DNA from: Haematobia irritans
Lineage: Eukaryota; Arthropoda; Insecta; Diptera; Muscidae
Direction: 5' to 3'
DNA: 64,000 nucleotides
Assembly (NCBI RefSeq): GCF_050003625.1
Contig: NC_134400.1
Location: 61,752,241 to 61,816,240, forward strand
Both the position numbers and the translations under genes were made by a program. The notes beneath the pieces were generated by a model. That model was not told where the DNA came from, made no database searches, and saw only the letters and a list, made by a program, of their open reading frames with translations. This document shows positions 1 to 14,699 of the stretch, one piece after another; position 1 is the first letter of the stretch, and the number at the start of each line of letters is the position of its first letter.

Positions 1-947
1 GGATATCTATGCAATCTAAATACACAAAATTAAATGAAACTACAAACAAATGTGGACAAAAAGATTTTTACATTTTTGGGTTGCTAAAAAGAGACATTTT
101 TGGCATGTTGAGCTGTCTGGATAATCCATGTAATAATCCTACGCCCTTTGAGACCTTTTCACAGTTTGCTCTATTTATGCTGAATATTCCATTGAATTGT
201 GTCGCAGTTTATGATACTTTTGACACCTTCTGTTTTTCCATTTATGCGATATTTCCTAAAATGCAAGTGGCCAAGAAAAAACAAATATATTCATTGGCGC
301 AGAGTTTGGCTATTGTTAACGTAAAGTCTGCATTGAAAAGAAATACATAAGGATTAAGGCACTAAGCTCTGGCATGAAAGGAATGACATTGTGTTTTAAA
401 ATTCGATTTACAGCATTGAAACTTTTTCAAGGTCATGTTGTTGCGTTATCATTTTCTTAATCACTTTTGCACATTCTTTAGATTTGGAGTAGACCGTAAT
501 CATGACAAACAATCTATAAATCGGCCATCAATGCATATTATGGAAATACCACATGCCAACTATACAAAAATTCTATGATTTTCTGACGATATCTGTTTGC
601 TCTTTGAGACTCTGTCTGCCTCTCAGTATTCCCTCAATAGATACGTCATGTCTAATCCAATCATTCATTCTACATTCTTCAAAAGCGCACAGGAATTTTT
701 TTTCTGAATTAATCATGAACTTAAATGATCAAATAAATTTTTTCATTGAAATTGCTTCAATCACGAAAATGATAGTATAAATCACAAAATTAATTAGAAC
801 TAAATATTAAGCTTGATTAAAAAATTAATCAATTTCTTTGATTCTTTCAATTATTTATTTAATTGGATCAATGATGCAATGTAATTGGTTTTTGCCACAA
901 CACTCAATTAAATCTATTGAGTCCGGTAGTCACATATTTATTTATTA
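1..947. other. AT-rich stretch without recognisable gene
   Basis: No coding region, RNA gene or known repeat family could be supported. The short open frames (for example 9-350) show no recognisable domain and have the base composition of the surrounding AT-rich DNA. The stretch ends where the A-family element begins. Confidence 0.5.
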
Positions 948-1199
948 ACAAGTATATACGGCCGTAAGTTCGGCCAGGCCGAAGCTTATGTACCCTCCAT
1001 CATGGATTGCGTAGAAACTTCTTCTAAACACTGCCATCCACAATCGAATTACTTAAGTTGCGGTAACGCTTGCCGATGGCAAGGTATCTTTAAACCTCCT
1101 TACACCATCTTCTAAATTGTATGTAAGTCCATACGTGGTATATATTAAATCAAAAAAGATCGATCCAATACTTATATAATTCAGTTTGACAAAGTAGAC

Positions 1200-1470
1200 A
1201 TACAATTTTGACAAAATTTTCTACAGAAATAAAATTTTAACAAAATTTTCTATAGAAATAAACTTTTGACAAAATTTTCTATAGAAATAAAATCTTGGTA
1301 GATTATTTGTGGCTCGAGTGGCAACCATGATTATGAACCGAATAAAATTTGAACAAAATTTTCTATACAAATAAAACTTTGACAAAATTTTCTATAGAAA
1401 TAAAATTTTGACAAAATTTTCTATAGAAATAAAATTTTGACAAAATTTTCTATAGAAATAAATTTTTGGT
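1200..1470 (+). repeat. 29-bp minisatellite inside A1
   Basis: Tandem copies of a 29-bp unit whose core is GACAAAATTTTCTATAGAAA. They are interrupted once by a block beginning GGTAGATTATTTTTGGCTC. The same array is seen in copy A4 (about 36400-36860) and briefly in A6 (63110-63215), so it is a regular part of the family. Confidence 0.8.
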
Positions 1471-1639
1471 AGATTATTTTTGGCTCTAGTGGCAACCATG
1501 ATTATGAACCGATATGGACCAATTTTTGTGTGATTGGACCAATTTTGGTATGGTTGTTAGCGACCATATACTAACACCACGTTCCTAATTTGAACCGGAT
1601 CGGATGAATTTTGCTCCTCCAAGAGGCTCCGGAGGTCAA

Positions 1640-2415
1640 ATCTGGAGAACGTTTTATATGGGGGCTATATATAATTATGGACCGATATGGACCAATTCTG
1701 GCACGGTTGTTAAAGATCATATACTAACACCATGTTCCAAATTACAACCGGTTTGGATGAAATTTGCTTCTCTTGGAGACTTCGCAAGCCAAATCTGGGG
1801 ATCGGTTTATATGGGGGCTATATATAATTATTAACCGATGTGGACCAATTTTTGCATGGTTGTTAGAGACCATATACCAACATCATGTACCAAATTTCAG
1901 CCGGATCGGATGAAATTTGCTTCTCTTTGAGGCTCCGCAAGCCAAATCTGGGGATCGTTTTATATGGGGGTTATATATAATTATGGACCGATGTGGACCA
2001 ATTTTTGCATGATTGTTAGAGACCATATACCAACACCATGTACCAAATTTCAGCCGGATCGGATGAAATTTGCTTCTCTTAGAGGCTCCGGAATCCAAAT
2101 CTGGGGATCGGTTTATATGGCGGCTATATATAATTATGGACCGATATGGACAAATTTTTGCATGGTTGTTAGAGACCATATACCAACACCATGTACCAAA
2201 TTTCAGCCGGATCGGATGAAATTTGCTTCTGTTTTAGGCTCCGCAAGCCAAACCTGGGGATCGGTTTATATGGGGGCTATATATGATTATGGACCGATGT
2301 GGACCAATTTTTGCATGGTTGTTAGAGACCATATACCAACACGATGTACCAAATTTCAGCTGGATCGGATGAAATATGCTTCTGTTAGAGGCTCCACAAG
2401 CCAAATCTGAGGGTC
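1640..2415 (+). repeat. 153-bp tandem repeats of A1
   Basis: The landmark GATCGGTTTATATGG recurs at 1800, 1953, 2106 and 2259, exactly 153 bp apart. Since 153 is 51 codons, several frames stay open on both strands through successive units. This explains the apparent 92-148 residue frames here, which repeat the same peptide every 51 residues. I do not regard them as genes. Confidence 0.85.
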
Positions 2416-2704
2416 CCTTTATATGGGGGCTATACGTAAAAGTGGACCGATATGGCCCATTTTCAATACCGTCTGACCTACATCGATAACAACTACTTGT
2501 GCCAAGTTTCAAGTCGATAGCTTGTTTCGTTCGGAAGTTAGCGTGATTTCAACAGACGGACGGACGGACGGACATGCTTAGATCGACTCAGAATGTCACC
2601 ACGACCCAGAATATATATACTTTATGGGGTCTTAGAGCAATATTTCGATGTGTTACAAACGGAATGACAAAGTTAATATACCCCCATCCTATGATGGAGG
2701 GTAA

Positions 2705-3436
2705 TAAGTATTTTATCTTAACATGAAACAAATTTTATTTTATTTTTTTTACCAAAAATATTTAGAAATTATATATTTCCGAACAAAATTTTCAATCATG
2801 GTTTTATTTAATATTTTAACAAAAAAACGTACGATTTTATTTTATATTTTATTTGAACCAAAAATATTTAGAAATTATATATTTCCGAACAAAATTTTCA
2901 ATCATGGTTTTATTTAATATTTTAACAAAAAAACACGTACGATTTTATTTTCTAATTAGATTTTTAAAAGTTAATTGTATCAGTTAGTTACTCATTGATT
3001 AGGTTTTCTACTTCAATCAACTTTTTAATTGGAAATATTTTGGTGATATTTTTTCCTGTGCTGGACAATATTGCTGAAGTTTGGGTTAATTTCATTTTTT
3101 ATACGATTTTTATTACGTACATGTCCTGTTTGAAGATAGCCAAAATGAAGATATATCAAGATTAGATTTATTTATGTTATAAATGTTGAATTTCTGTTTT
3201 TCCTATACCTCAAATTGATGTACATGCAGCAAAAAATACGCCTTGTACAATTTCTATAAAAATATTTATCAAGGAAATTCGTGCTTATTTTGTGAATTTC
3301 GAAATTGAATTTACTTGGCACAGCACATAATAATTTCTACTTGAAGTCGTGTCTGCATTTGGAAATTTATGTTTCAAAGGTTTCAAGTATGCAAAACTCA
3401 AAATAAAAGGAGAATTGTGTCTTAAAGGTTTCGTTA
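2705..3436. other. AT-rich stretch with a 106-bp tandem duplication
   Basis: No gene is seen. About 100 bp starting at 2751 is repeated at 2857 with only small changes (period 106 bp). The 64-residue frame at 2723-2917 is a product of that duplication. The rest is AT-rich and unassigned. Confidence 0.6.
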
Positions 3437-3858
3437 TTTCAATCACGCAGAGAAGAAACATAATGATCATATTCGAAGAGCAAAATAATATGATAGGAGC
3501 TCTTTTTGTGGCAACCATGAAACATTTTCACTTGCAACAATGTTGGCTCAGTTCTAAGAAGTATATAATTGTCCTCATCTAAAATGTTATTATATTGATA
3601 AAAAAAGAAGTTTGTTTGAATTTAAAATGTTATAGTGTAAAAAGAACATGGTCACAACCTAAAATATAATGATCTTTATGAAAAAACTTTTTTTTATTTA
3701 TAAACTAGTTCATTGTTTTTATATTGTATTTATAATGTCGTACAAGCAGACATCACATATTTTTATACACTCTATTTTGGTTTAATTTCAACAATACGTA
3801 ATATTTACGCCGTGCCCATCAAATGTAACATACAAACGCAGACATCATGTAACTTCAA

Positions 3859-5522
<1,664 letters not shown>

Positions 5523-6439
5523 TTGTATTTATAATGTCGTGCAAGCAAAAATCATATATTTTTAAACACTCTATTTTGGTTCAAATTCAACAATAAGTAA
5601 TCATTCCATATTTACTTCGTGCTCATCAATTGTACCAACGCAGACATCATGTAACTGCAAATAAAAATAAATTACACCATCCCAGTCAGAAAAAAACCAT
5701 CGGAAAAGCGTTGTAAAAGCGTTGTGAACGGTTGATACACGGTGGGAAAAAGCGTTGTTACAACCCCAAAATGATAACATCATTCCACGGTGTATCGATT
5801 GTATTTAACAACGTTTTCAAAGCGTCATGAAAACAATATTTTATACGCTTTTCCGATGGTTTAACGAACGCTTTGACAACCCCAAAATGATAACATCGTT
5901 ATACGGTGTATCGATGGTTTTTACAACCATTAAAAAGCACTGAAAAACAAAATTTCATACGTCTTTCCAATTGTTTCTAGAATGCTTTAGGAGGGTTAGA
6001 ATTATAATTTTACAGTACCTTAAAACCGCTATTGAAACAAAACAAAATTAGTGTTTTACACTTTACAAAGGAACATCAGAAAACTTAACAATTAACAATT
6101 ACCCCATTTTCATAAAGCTCCGTTAGTGTTCCGTTAACTAACCAACTTTTGAACCGTATTATGGACGAAATTATCATCTTGCATATATATTCCATAGCCA
6201 GTTAGGAACACAACTGACGAACATTTTTCACTTAAAGTTAACTGGAGAGAAGATATTTGCAATTTACTTTCTGTTATTTGGCAGTTAAAGCCTAACGGAG
6301 CTACATGAAAATGGCCGTTAATAGGAAAAATACATAACTAAGATTAAGATTGACAAAAAGCAAATTTTCATAAAGTTTGTATTCCTTAAAATGAATTATT
6401 AAAGAAAAGTAGTCTTGAAAATTTTGTGATTTTAGGGGC

Positions 6440-7138
6440 TAGTCATATGTCTTTATTATTTCCTATAGGTAATAGTTCAAAATTCACTCTTGGAAAAATT
6501 TTAAGGTACATTAAAAAGAGAATCCTCTACGACAATAAAATGAACTTAACAAAGGGAAAAAGTTATACACAAATGTGCGTATTTCACACAAAACACTTCA
6601 GAATTTCTTAAGATATGTACATTTTACCCCAAATGCGCCAAAAGATTTGTACATTTTACCCCAAATGCACCAAAAGAACATTCTTGCAATACTGAACTCC
6701 AATTTTTTCCTTCAAACAATGAAATTTTCTTTAAAGGTGGGTATTAAGTTCGAGTTTAGGCGATAAAAACGTCATTTTTTCACGATTACTTTTCTTTAAT
6801 AATCCATTTTAAGGAATACAAACTTTGTGAAAATTTGCTTTGGGCTTTTCCCCATCAAGTTATAATAAAATTTGCAACAAATATGTATGATTTTGTGAAT
6901 TTTTCTTACTCATTTAGTTTTCACTTTAGCGATTTAAGCGGCTAAACTCGAAGTTAATACTCACCTTAACATGTGAAAAAAAAGTAATTATGTCTAACAA
7001 AATTTCTTCAATTAGTCGATAAATAAGTACTTATATTTGGGTTTTGGCGTGATGTCAGCGTTTAGTTTAGTTAAAACTTTCTACTCATTTGTAAAATTAC
7101 CCAAATTGTTGTTCCTAGTGGTTTCACTGTTAATGTAC
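6440..7138 (+). mobile_element. Diverged D-family element inside G
   Basis: Blocks around 6575-6730 and 6970-7130 match D1 and D2 in order, including the TTCAGAATTTCTTAAG-like block, the CATTCTTGCAAT block and the final TTCACTGT. It is interrupted by P1 at 6735-6966. A short direct duplication of about 34 bp (TACATTTTACCCCAAATG twice, 6617-6670) is private to this copy. The ends are approximate. Confidence 0.55.
6735..6966. mobile_element. P-family foldback MITE, copy P1 (TAA duplication)
   Basis: A 232-bp element with ends AGGTGGGTATTAAGTTCGAG and the near-perfect inverse ending ACTCACCT. It is flanked by TAA on both sides. D1 and D2 show the uninterrupted target (TTCTTTAACAAGTG), so the insertion and the 3-bp duplication are supported. 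A TWA-type 3-bp duplication is typical of PIF/Harbinger-derived MITEs, which makes that class likely but not proven. Confidence 0.75.
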
Positions 7139-8103
7139 ATATTCACTTTATATGATAAAGGAACATTATCCTATTATAAATCAATTCCTATCAACAATAA
7201 TACCTCCATTACTCATTAAAAACCATTGGACTTTGATGGAACATGCATTTTCAACGATAATTTTATGGAAAATTTACTATTTAAAAACCGTCAATTAATT
7301 TGTTTAGCAAGCGTTGTTTCAACGTTGGGTTCCAACGCTGTTACAACGCTCAATATTTATAACCATCGTAAATTTCTGACTGGGATATATCAAAATGTAG
7401 AACAAAACACAGGTACATTTTTTTAAATTACACTTTCCTTTTTTGTGTTCACATAAAACCACGTGCCACTTCTGAATAAATAAATTAAAACAAAACACAG
7501 TAATTCCGTATTCTCCGTCCATTCCAAGAAACAATCAACACACGACTGACGCGCAAAATGAAAATCGTGTACCTGCTCAATGTTTTCTTTTCGCTGCAAA
7601 AAAAATAAATGGTCACGAAAGCAACGTACATGGTCTTTATGACCATGTAATGGTTCTAGACATGTCCATACGTAACCTATAAACATAATTTTTTCCCTGC
7701 AAAAGAGTAAAAAAATTGAGTGGTCGGGTACATGATTTTCCTGACCATGTAATGGTCTCAAATTCTATCATTTAAATAATAGAACATGTTTGCGGCATTT
7801 GAGAACCATTTAAATGCTTATTGTCAACATATATTTTTCTCCGCTCGAAAATTATTTTTACAAAGACAAAATACATGGTTTTCGCGACAATTACGTACTC
7901 TAGATAAGCATAAAATGGATGCGTGCACTTTCCTCCAATGTCATGCCCGTGTAAAATTATTACTACTGATAGGCAGGCATACTTGCACTCGTACCTGGTA
8001 ATAGGAGTTTTTGCTGGGTACATTTTTCTCGGCTACTAAATAAAAATTGCTTAATTAAAAATAATAAAAAACATGCAAAATCCCCAAAATGACTCTTAGC
8101 CTA

Positions 8104-8574
8104 CACTGAAAAAAGAGTCAATCCACCAGGAAAGAAAATGTTAGTTAATTGTAGAAAAATTTGATTAATTGTAGAAAATTTTAACTAAACTGTATTATAA
8201 ACGCAGATGTCGCGCCGATTTCGCAAAAACAGATTTAAGAAGATTTATTATGTTAGTTTGAAGGAAAAAAATTGGAGTTCAAAATTGCAAAAATGTCTTT
8301 AGTGCCATACGAAATTCATGATGGACGCATTATTGGTAAAATTTACAAATATTAACGAATTCTGAAATATTTTGTGGGAGACACGAATTTAGTTCATCTT
8401 TATACTTAAATTGTGTATAATGTTTTCTTCTGCTTTAGTTAAGTTAACTTACGTACGCAAAGAAATTGTTAATGGCATGGAAACTTTCTTAAAACGTAAT
8501 AATTCCATGAACTAAAAGAGAATTAAATCAGCTTTAGTGAAATATAGGGTTCACTTTTTTTGAGTATATATTTT
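8104..8574 (-). mobile_element. D-family MITE, copy D3
   Basis: Reverse-strand D element with ends CACTGAAAAAAGAGTC and ...TTTTTTTGAGTATA, flanked by TA. Internal blocks match D1/D2 over most of their length, with scattered changes. The short conserved frame seen in D1 is present but cut by an early stop. Confidence 0.7.
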
Positions 8575-9581
8575 AAGTGTTTCTTAAATCTAAAGATTCA
8601 AATTTAAAGCCGTATTCTTTTTGTTTTAGTTCAAAGACATACGACTTCAACGGAAGTCGCAAATTTCCAAGATTTGTATCCTAAATTTAATGAAAAGGAT
8701 TTTTGAAGAAAAGATTATAAACTTTTTAATTATTATTTCACTATTTTAGAAAATGTTGTCCTTAACATTGTGTAAAATGTGTGACTAAAAATTTAGGTTT
8801 CATAATCTTCATATTCGGTCAATATTTTTGCAGTGTTGTAAGACTACTAAACCGAATTTTTGAGCGCGTGGAAGTCGCAGTTATCGCAATCAATTGCGTA
8901 GTCAAGTGACTAAATTTCTGTTTGAAACACGAGAATTACCGTACAAATCAGTCAATTTGCATTAAAAAAAATGTGTGGATGTACAGAATTTTATATGCTT
9001 TTACAATATTTGGTTTTTCATCAAACGTAAAAGGGAAAGAAAATAAATTAAAGACAAATTAAAAAATCACTCATTCGCAGACGTAAAATGCCATCTACAC
9101 CGAAAAAAAAGTTTACTATTTTTTATGAAAAATGAACTAGTCCATAGTAAGAATGACCATGATTTGGCGCCAAAGATTTTTTTCATCTAGATAAGTTCAT
9201 GATTTTCTTATAAATTAGTTCATGTATTGCATCGTATTTTTGTTCATTATTACTATGCTGTGGGAAGAATATAGTTAAACTAATTCAAAATATTCCTGCT
9301 ATCCGGAAAAATGAACAATTTTTTGGGAAACTTGTATTAAGAAATTGGTTTGAAATAAACTGTTTGTCGGTATAATTTTCAAAAAAGTAGAGAAATTGAG
9401 GAATCAAAGGTACAACAAGCCTGTATACAACTAAGAAAATTTTCGTACAAAACAAGTCAATTTTCTATAACCACCAGTATTTTATTTCAAAAAATTATTA
9501 TTATATTACACAAAACTATGGCTTATGATATACAATAAAGGAAATATTTTTATTCGTACGTTGGATGCAGTTACTTGTCGG
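8575..9581. other. Degenerate MITE relics, no gene
   Basis: Sequence at 8580-8840 looks like a strongly diverged E-type element (CAAAGACATACGACTTC, GGAAGTCG blocks). Sequence at 9098-9330 matches the C type (GAACTAGTCCATAGTAAG, TGATTTGGCGCC). The remainder is AT-rich and unassigned. Confidence 0.45.
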
Positions 9582-9583
9582 TA

Positions 9584-10718
9584 CACGCTCACAAAAAATC
9601 GCTTCTGCAACATATACTCCCAAACATATTTTGCTTCAAGCATATATATTTTTGGGTATTGCCCAAACATTTATATGTTTGATCTCTTCCAATATATAAT
9701 ATGTTTGAAAGCATATTGGTCTAAACAACTGTTTAGAGCAATGCTGACTGTTTTTCATATGTTTGGCTATAAACATTATATGTTTGGAACACAAATTTTT
9801 AAACACAATATTTTTGAGTGCAAGCATATAATGTTCATAAACTAGCATAACATGTTTGGGACATATATGTTAATATGTTAGAACATATTATGTTTGGGAC
9901 ATAAAATGTTTGTAAATATAATATGCTTGGATGCAAACATATATTAATTTAGAAATAGCCTATAAACATATATGTGTTTAGTAGCTTGGAGCGCTATTTA
10001 ACAGGGAGCGATATTGAATTAAGTTGGTGGTTGTTGCTTGTTATTACAAAATTAACATTTTATTTTTCCTTGGGCAATTGATCAGCTACTTCTTTGATCC
10101 TTACAAACTGTGTGGTCCGCTGTTCGAATCCCCGTCCGGCAAAAGGTAAAATTAAAATAAAAAAAATTATACAATTGAATAATTTCTTCTACAATGTTTG
10201 TATTACAGAAAAAGGTGCTAAGAACTAAAAAATCTCGTGGAAGTGAGAAAGATGTGGGGGAATATACAATTGGGCAGAAACAAAATTTTGAGCATTCAGG
10301 TCGAAAACCTATGTTGTTAGCACCTATATTACCTGTTTATTTTCATAATTCATTATGATTGTAAATATATAAATAAATAAATAAAATTTTGAGTACAATA
10401 TTGTTTGGGAGAATTTTTTTTAAGCATATAATATTTTTGGGTGCAAAATGCTTCGAAACATATTATATAATATAACATATCACATAATAACATATTGTTT
10501 TTTGGAAGACAACATTATTGAATTTGGATGCAAAAATACAAAATGTTTGGAACTTAGACTACCCAAACATATATTGTTTAGACCAATTTGCTTTCAAACA
10601 TATTATATATTGGAAGAGATCAAACATATAAATGTTTGGGCAATAGCCAAAAATGTATCTGCTTGAAGCAAAATATGTTTGGGAGTATATGTTACAGAAG
10701 CGATTTTTTGTGAGCGTG
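9584..10718. mobile_element. O-family element, copy O1, with about 150-bp inverted ends
   Basis: The left arm starting CACGCTCACAAAAAATCGC (9584 to about 9732) is inverted at about 10570-10718. Arms contain repeated AACATATxATGTTTG motifs. Flanks are TA on the left and TT on the right, probably a decayed TA duplication. The centre carries a tRNA-like module followed by a block ending TTTGTATTACAGAAAAAGGT, which is also present in O2. No transposase is encoded. Confidence 0.8.
10080..10160 (+). other. tRNA-like (pol III B-box) module of O1
   Basis: Contains CTTACAAACTGTGTGGTCC and a B-box-like GTTCGAATCCCC, followed by GGTAAAATT. The O2 copy (59280-59345, reverse strand) keeps a better 5' part with an A-box-like TAGTCCAGTGGATAG. 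No closed acceptor stem could be drawn, so it is a tRNA relic and not a functional tRNA gene. Confidence 0.55.
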
Positions 10719-11038
10719 TTCTAGAGCCAATAAAGATGTCAGCTTAGTTAGCATTAAACAGTAAGAATACTCCAAAAAATTACCATTACAAGGCCTGTCT
10801 ACCTGCAAATAAAAATAAATATTTTTAATAAATTGAAATTTTGGTTTTATTAAAAACGGACAAAATACCGTTTATAGAAAAACTTACCACATTGAAAAAT
10901 CCATCCAGTAGGTACATTATTAGAATCACATCCATGGACTAATGGGGCGTTATTGAAATTATTCTCAGAATATATTTGAAATAAAAAATATTATAAAATT
11001 AGACATAATTTCCACTTTTCAGTATAGCATTTAATATT

Positions 11039-11268
11039 TAAGGTGGATATTAATTTCGAGTTTAGCGGCTAAAATCGAAATTTTGATGATAAGTTTTCTT
11101 TAATAATCCATTATAAAAAAATAATCTTTATAAAAAACTTGGTTTGGGCTATTCTCCATCAAGTTTTATGTAAATTTGTATCGAAGACGTATAGTTTTAT
11201 ACTTTTCTTAGTGATTTTTTTTTTTTTTTAATTTTAGCGGCTAAACTCGAACTTAGTACTCACCTGTA
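11039..11268. mobile_element. P-family foldback MITE, copy P2
   Basis: Ends AGGTGGATATTAATTTCGAG and TACTCACCT match P1, and the internal block CTTTAATAATCCATT with CCATCAAGTT is shared. It contains a run of about 14 T near 11218. The target duplication is not clear here. Confidence 0.7.
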
Positions 11269-12745
11269 GGAATTGCTGTAACATAAAAAATATAGATTCA
11301 AAAACAATTGTTACATCTCCAACCTGTGATCCAGATGTAGAATAAATATAAATCATCCTATTACCACTCATGTTGTATATTTTTTATGTAAATCAATTAA
11401 AAATCCGCACTAATTTTAAACTATTAACAGAAATATACAGTTCCTTAATCTGTTATTTGTTTTTTATCAATAAAAAGCGTTTTTGATTACTCTAACATCA
11501 CATCATTCACTTCTCAGTTTCTAAAATATATTTTCATTAATAAACACCAATACCGCACGTACAATTTTGCAAAATTAAATCCACGTGTGCACTTCATAAA
11601 TGCATCAACAGAACTGAATGCAGCAATAAAACTCAAAGACACAAATAGTCATAAAGGATACATACCGTAAAGAAAAACAACTCCACACACACACACACGA
11701 TCCCTTTCTGATCTCGCTATTGCAAGAAAACAACTCTCACCACAAAAGATACAAACAACACACAAGGAACATTCCATTGTCTCTAGAATCAAAACAACCA
11801 ACAACAGCATAAATGACGCAATAACAAACACAAACAATCATACGAGATATACACAAAATGTCTCTAAAAACTCCCTCACATGATGCACTCACATTTTCCA
11901 GTAGCACGTTTATTGATTAGTTGGAATTCTATCTATAAGTTAAGGTAAAATATATACCAAATCTATGAGGAATCTATAAAAAATTATATTTATACACCCG
12001 TCAAGGATTCTATTAACTACTTTTTATTCTACTTCATCTAAAATGTTCAATGTGAGGAAAAACACTCCAACTTATAATAAAAAGGGAAATAATCTGTAGG
12101 AAGCCATCATACGAATCGGTAATGTCGTTAAGTTAATTTTTACTACAAAATTTTTTTTCCATACAAAATTTTTTCTTAGTAAATTGTCCACATTTCGTAG
12201 TAAGATTTTTATATTGTCCATGTATTTTTATAATAGAATCAACGATGCATTAACTACTGTGTTGGAAATTTATTTAAGGAAAAATCCTTCCCATTTCTTA
12301 GTTGGTGAACTAAAAAACATTTACTGATTTTTTTTTTAGCTAAGTTAATTTTCGTTGTGGTTACGAAAAATGAACTATATTGCAGTAAATTTGTTGAACT
12401 ATGTGAAAGTTACAATGGTCCTTAAATTTACAAGACACTTTTTTTTCTGTGTACGGTATGCAGACAAACTGCAGTGCTCTAAATGGATTTGAGACGTCTA
12501 TACATTGCTTTCTCTTTGGTGCTACTTAGTGAAAATGTATTTTACGTAGTTAGTCACATGTTTCTCCATTTAAATACTTTTTTACAAAATTTTCTGCTTT
12601 CTGAGTAAAACTACGACGAATTCCATTGTAATACCGATGGTCAATCCCCGGTTTTCGGATTAACAGAAAATGCAATTTTTTTCACTATCCGGTTTCGGTT
12701 TGTGTAATTGAATGCAATTAACCGGGGTCGGCATTGGACACCCTA
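11269..12745. other. AT-rich stretch with MITE relics, no gene
   Basis: A CA microsatellite lies at 11683-11698 in a mildly less AT-rich segment (11550-11900). I could not link that segment to a gene. C-type relics are seen at about 12120-12440. A small GC-richer inverted segment with CCCCGG and CCGGGG lies at 12640-12740. Confidence 0.45.
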
Positions 12746-13380
12746 CACAGAAACAAAATTAGCTGGTAATTTATGACAATTTTTGAACTTAAATTTAGTT
12801 AATCGCACTTCTACCCAGATAGTTAAAATATCAAAAATTTTATGAAAATCTCGTAATAATTATTACTTTCAACTCTTTTCAGTTCATGCGACTCTTTAAA
12901 ATTAGTTAAAAATTTTACTTAATGTGGTGTACTCTGACATAGTTTGAAATTACAAAGATTTAGTCAGTTTTTCGTGCCAGTAACGAAAGTTTTACTTACA
13001 CGTATTACAATTTTTTTATACCAGTTAGTTCAATTTTATAAAACTTAATGATATTTTTTCTTAAATGGTAGTTAAGATGACCATAATTTGGCCCTTAAGA
13101 CAGTTTTACCCTCAGTAAGTTCAAAGCAGAAAAACTTTTTCGTACGATTCAGAAAAATAGTAAGAATGAACTACTTTATGGTGAAAATGATTTGGCGCCA
13201 ATGATTTTGTTTTTAATTTTATTTAATTTTTTTCTTCTATGAGAGGGTGTAATTTCATAAATAGCAGTTAAAAAGTGCACCAGGGCATTAATTTTTCCTG
13301 GTTTAAACAACGTTCTGTGGACATATCAAAATGTGCAGTACAATTTAGTTCAATTTTCGCACAGTTTATTGTTTCCTGTG
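12746..13380. mobile_element. C-family MITE, copy C1
   Basis: About 635 bp with ends CACAGAAACAAAATTAGC and (reversed) CACAGGAAACAATAAAC, flanked by TA on both sides. Diagnostic internal blocks are GATTTGGCGCCAATGATTTT and a GAGAGG-GTAATTTC segment. It has no coding capacity. The same blocks recur at 34672-35010, 35834-36155 and 54330-54800. Confidence 0.7.
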
Positions 13381-13779
13381 TACCATTTTAATTAAAAACA
13401 AGTATATAAGGCCGCAAGTTCGGCCAGGCCGAATCTTATGTAGCCACCACCATGGATTGCGTAGAAACTTCTACGAAAGACTATCATCCACAATCGAATT
13501 ACTTGGGTTGTGGTATCTTAAAACGTCTTAACATCGTTTTCTAAATTGTGATTTAGTCCATACATGGTATATATTAGACAAAAAAGTTATGTATAGTTAA
13601 GTCTACAAATAATTACGAATCGATATGGACTTTTTGTACGTAGAGAGCCAGAATTGAAATATGGGGGTCGCTTATATGGGGGCTATATACAATTATGAAC
13701 TTGATATGGACCAATTTTTGTGTGATTGGGGATCGATTTATCTGAGGGCCATATATAACTATAGACCGATATGGACCTA

Positions 13780-14293
13780 CACTCAAAAAAAATGAACTCT
13801 CTATTTCACTAAAGCCAATTTAACTTTATTTTAGTTCATGGCATTATTATGTTTGGAGAAAGTGTCCTTTACTCTAATAATTTTTTGTGCACGTAAGTTA
13901 AATTGACTAAAACCGAGGAAAAAAATATACTCAAATGAAGCATAGAGATGAATTAAATTCGTGTCTTCCACAAAATAGTTCAGAATTTCTTTAAATTTGT
14001 AAATTTTACCAAAAATGCGTCCATCATGAACTTCGTATGTCACTAAAGACATTCTTGCAATTTTGAACTCCAAGTTTTTCCTTCAAACTACAAAATTTTC
14101 TTTAACAAGTGAAAAAACTTAGTTATGTCTAATAAATTTTCTTGAATTTGTGGAAAAATATTTACTTATTTTTATGACATCGTCGTGATGCCAACGTTTG
14201 TAATACTGTTAGTTAAAATTTTCTAAAAATATTCAAAATTTTCTAAAATTAACCGAAAGTTTTCTTCCTGGTGGGTTCACTGTTTTTTCAGTG
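13780..14293. mobile_element. D-family MITE, copy D1 (514 bp)
   Basis: The ends CACTCAAAAAAAATGAACTC and ...TTTTTTCAGTG are inverted, and TA flanks both sides. The related A5 copy reads the uninterrupted target at about 56908-56925, which confirms the insertion point. D2 at 49381-49894 has the same length. On the reverse strand a frame of 80 residues (14073 to 13831) is shared in part with D2, but its first in-frame ATG is at residue 8. Confidence 0.85.
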
Positions 14294-14699
14294 TAGTTAG
14301 GCATGGTTGTTAACGACTATATACTAGCACAATGTACCAAATTTCAACTCACTCGGATTAAATTTGCTCCTCCAAGAGGTTCCAAAACCAAATCTCGGGA
14401 TCGGTTTATATGGGGCTATGCACGATTATGGACTGATATGGATCATTTTTGGCATGGTTGTTAAATATCATATAATACTACCACCACGTACCAAATTTCA
14501 AGCAGATCGGATGAATTTTGCTTCTCCAAAAGGCACCGGAGGTCAAATCTGGGGATCGGTTTATATGGGAGCTATATATAATTATGGACTGATATGAACC
14601 AATTCCTGCATGGTTGTTGGATACCATATACCAACATCACGTACCAAATTCCAACCGAATGTTCCAACCGAAATTTGCTTCTCTTAGAGGCCTCGCAAG

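Larger units (their letters stand above)
948..2704 (+). mobile_element. A-family element, copy A1, with 153-bp tandem repeats
   Basis: The left end reads ACAAGTATATACGGCCGTAA, followed by a CCTCCATCATGG block. The right end has a GGAC tetranucleotide run, an ATCGACTCAG block, a TGTTACAAAC block and a GATGGAGGGTA end. The same ends recur at 13398-15916, 20730-23430 (reverse), 36156-38403, 56528-57278 (reverse, partial) and 62929-64000 (partial). Inside lie a 29-bp minisatellite and then 153-bp units. There is no transposase, so this is a non-autonomous element. The architecture resembles Helitron/Helentron-derived elements with central tandem repeats, or foldback elements. I cannot decide the class. 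Confidence 0.75.
5681..7384. mobile_element. G element inserted in F1
   Basis: The ends are CCCAGTCAGAAA and its inverted copy, flanked on both sides by AT. Subterminal sequence is rich in copies of AAGCGTTGT/ACAACGCT in both orientations. The uninterrupted F2 sequence at 18708-18712 reads straight through the junction, which confirms an insertion with a 2-bp duplication. The interior carries a D-type element, which itself carries P1. No transposase frame is seen. Confidence 0.8.

Noticed and set aside
948..2704. A elements as certain Helitrons
   Set aside because: The tandem-repeat architecture fits, but I could not show the 3' hairpin-CTAG-type end or A/T insertion site, so the class is left open.
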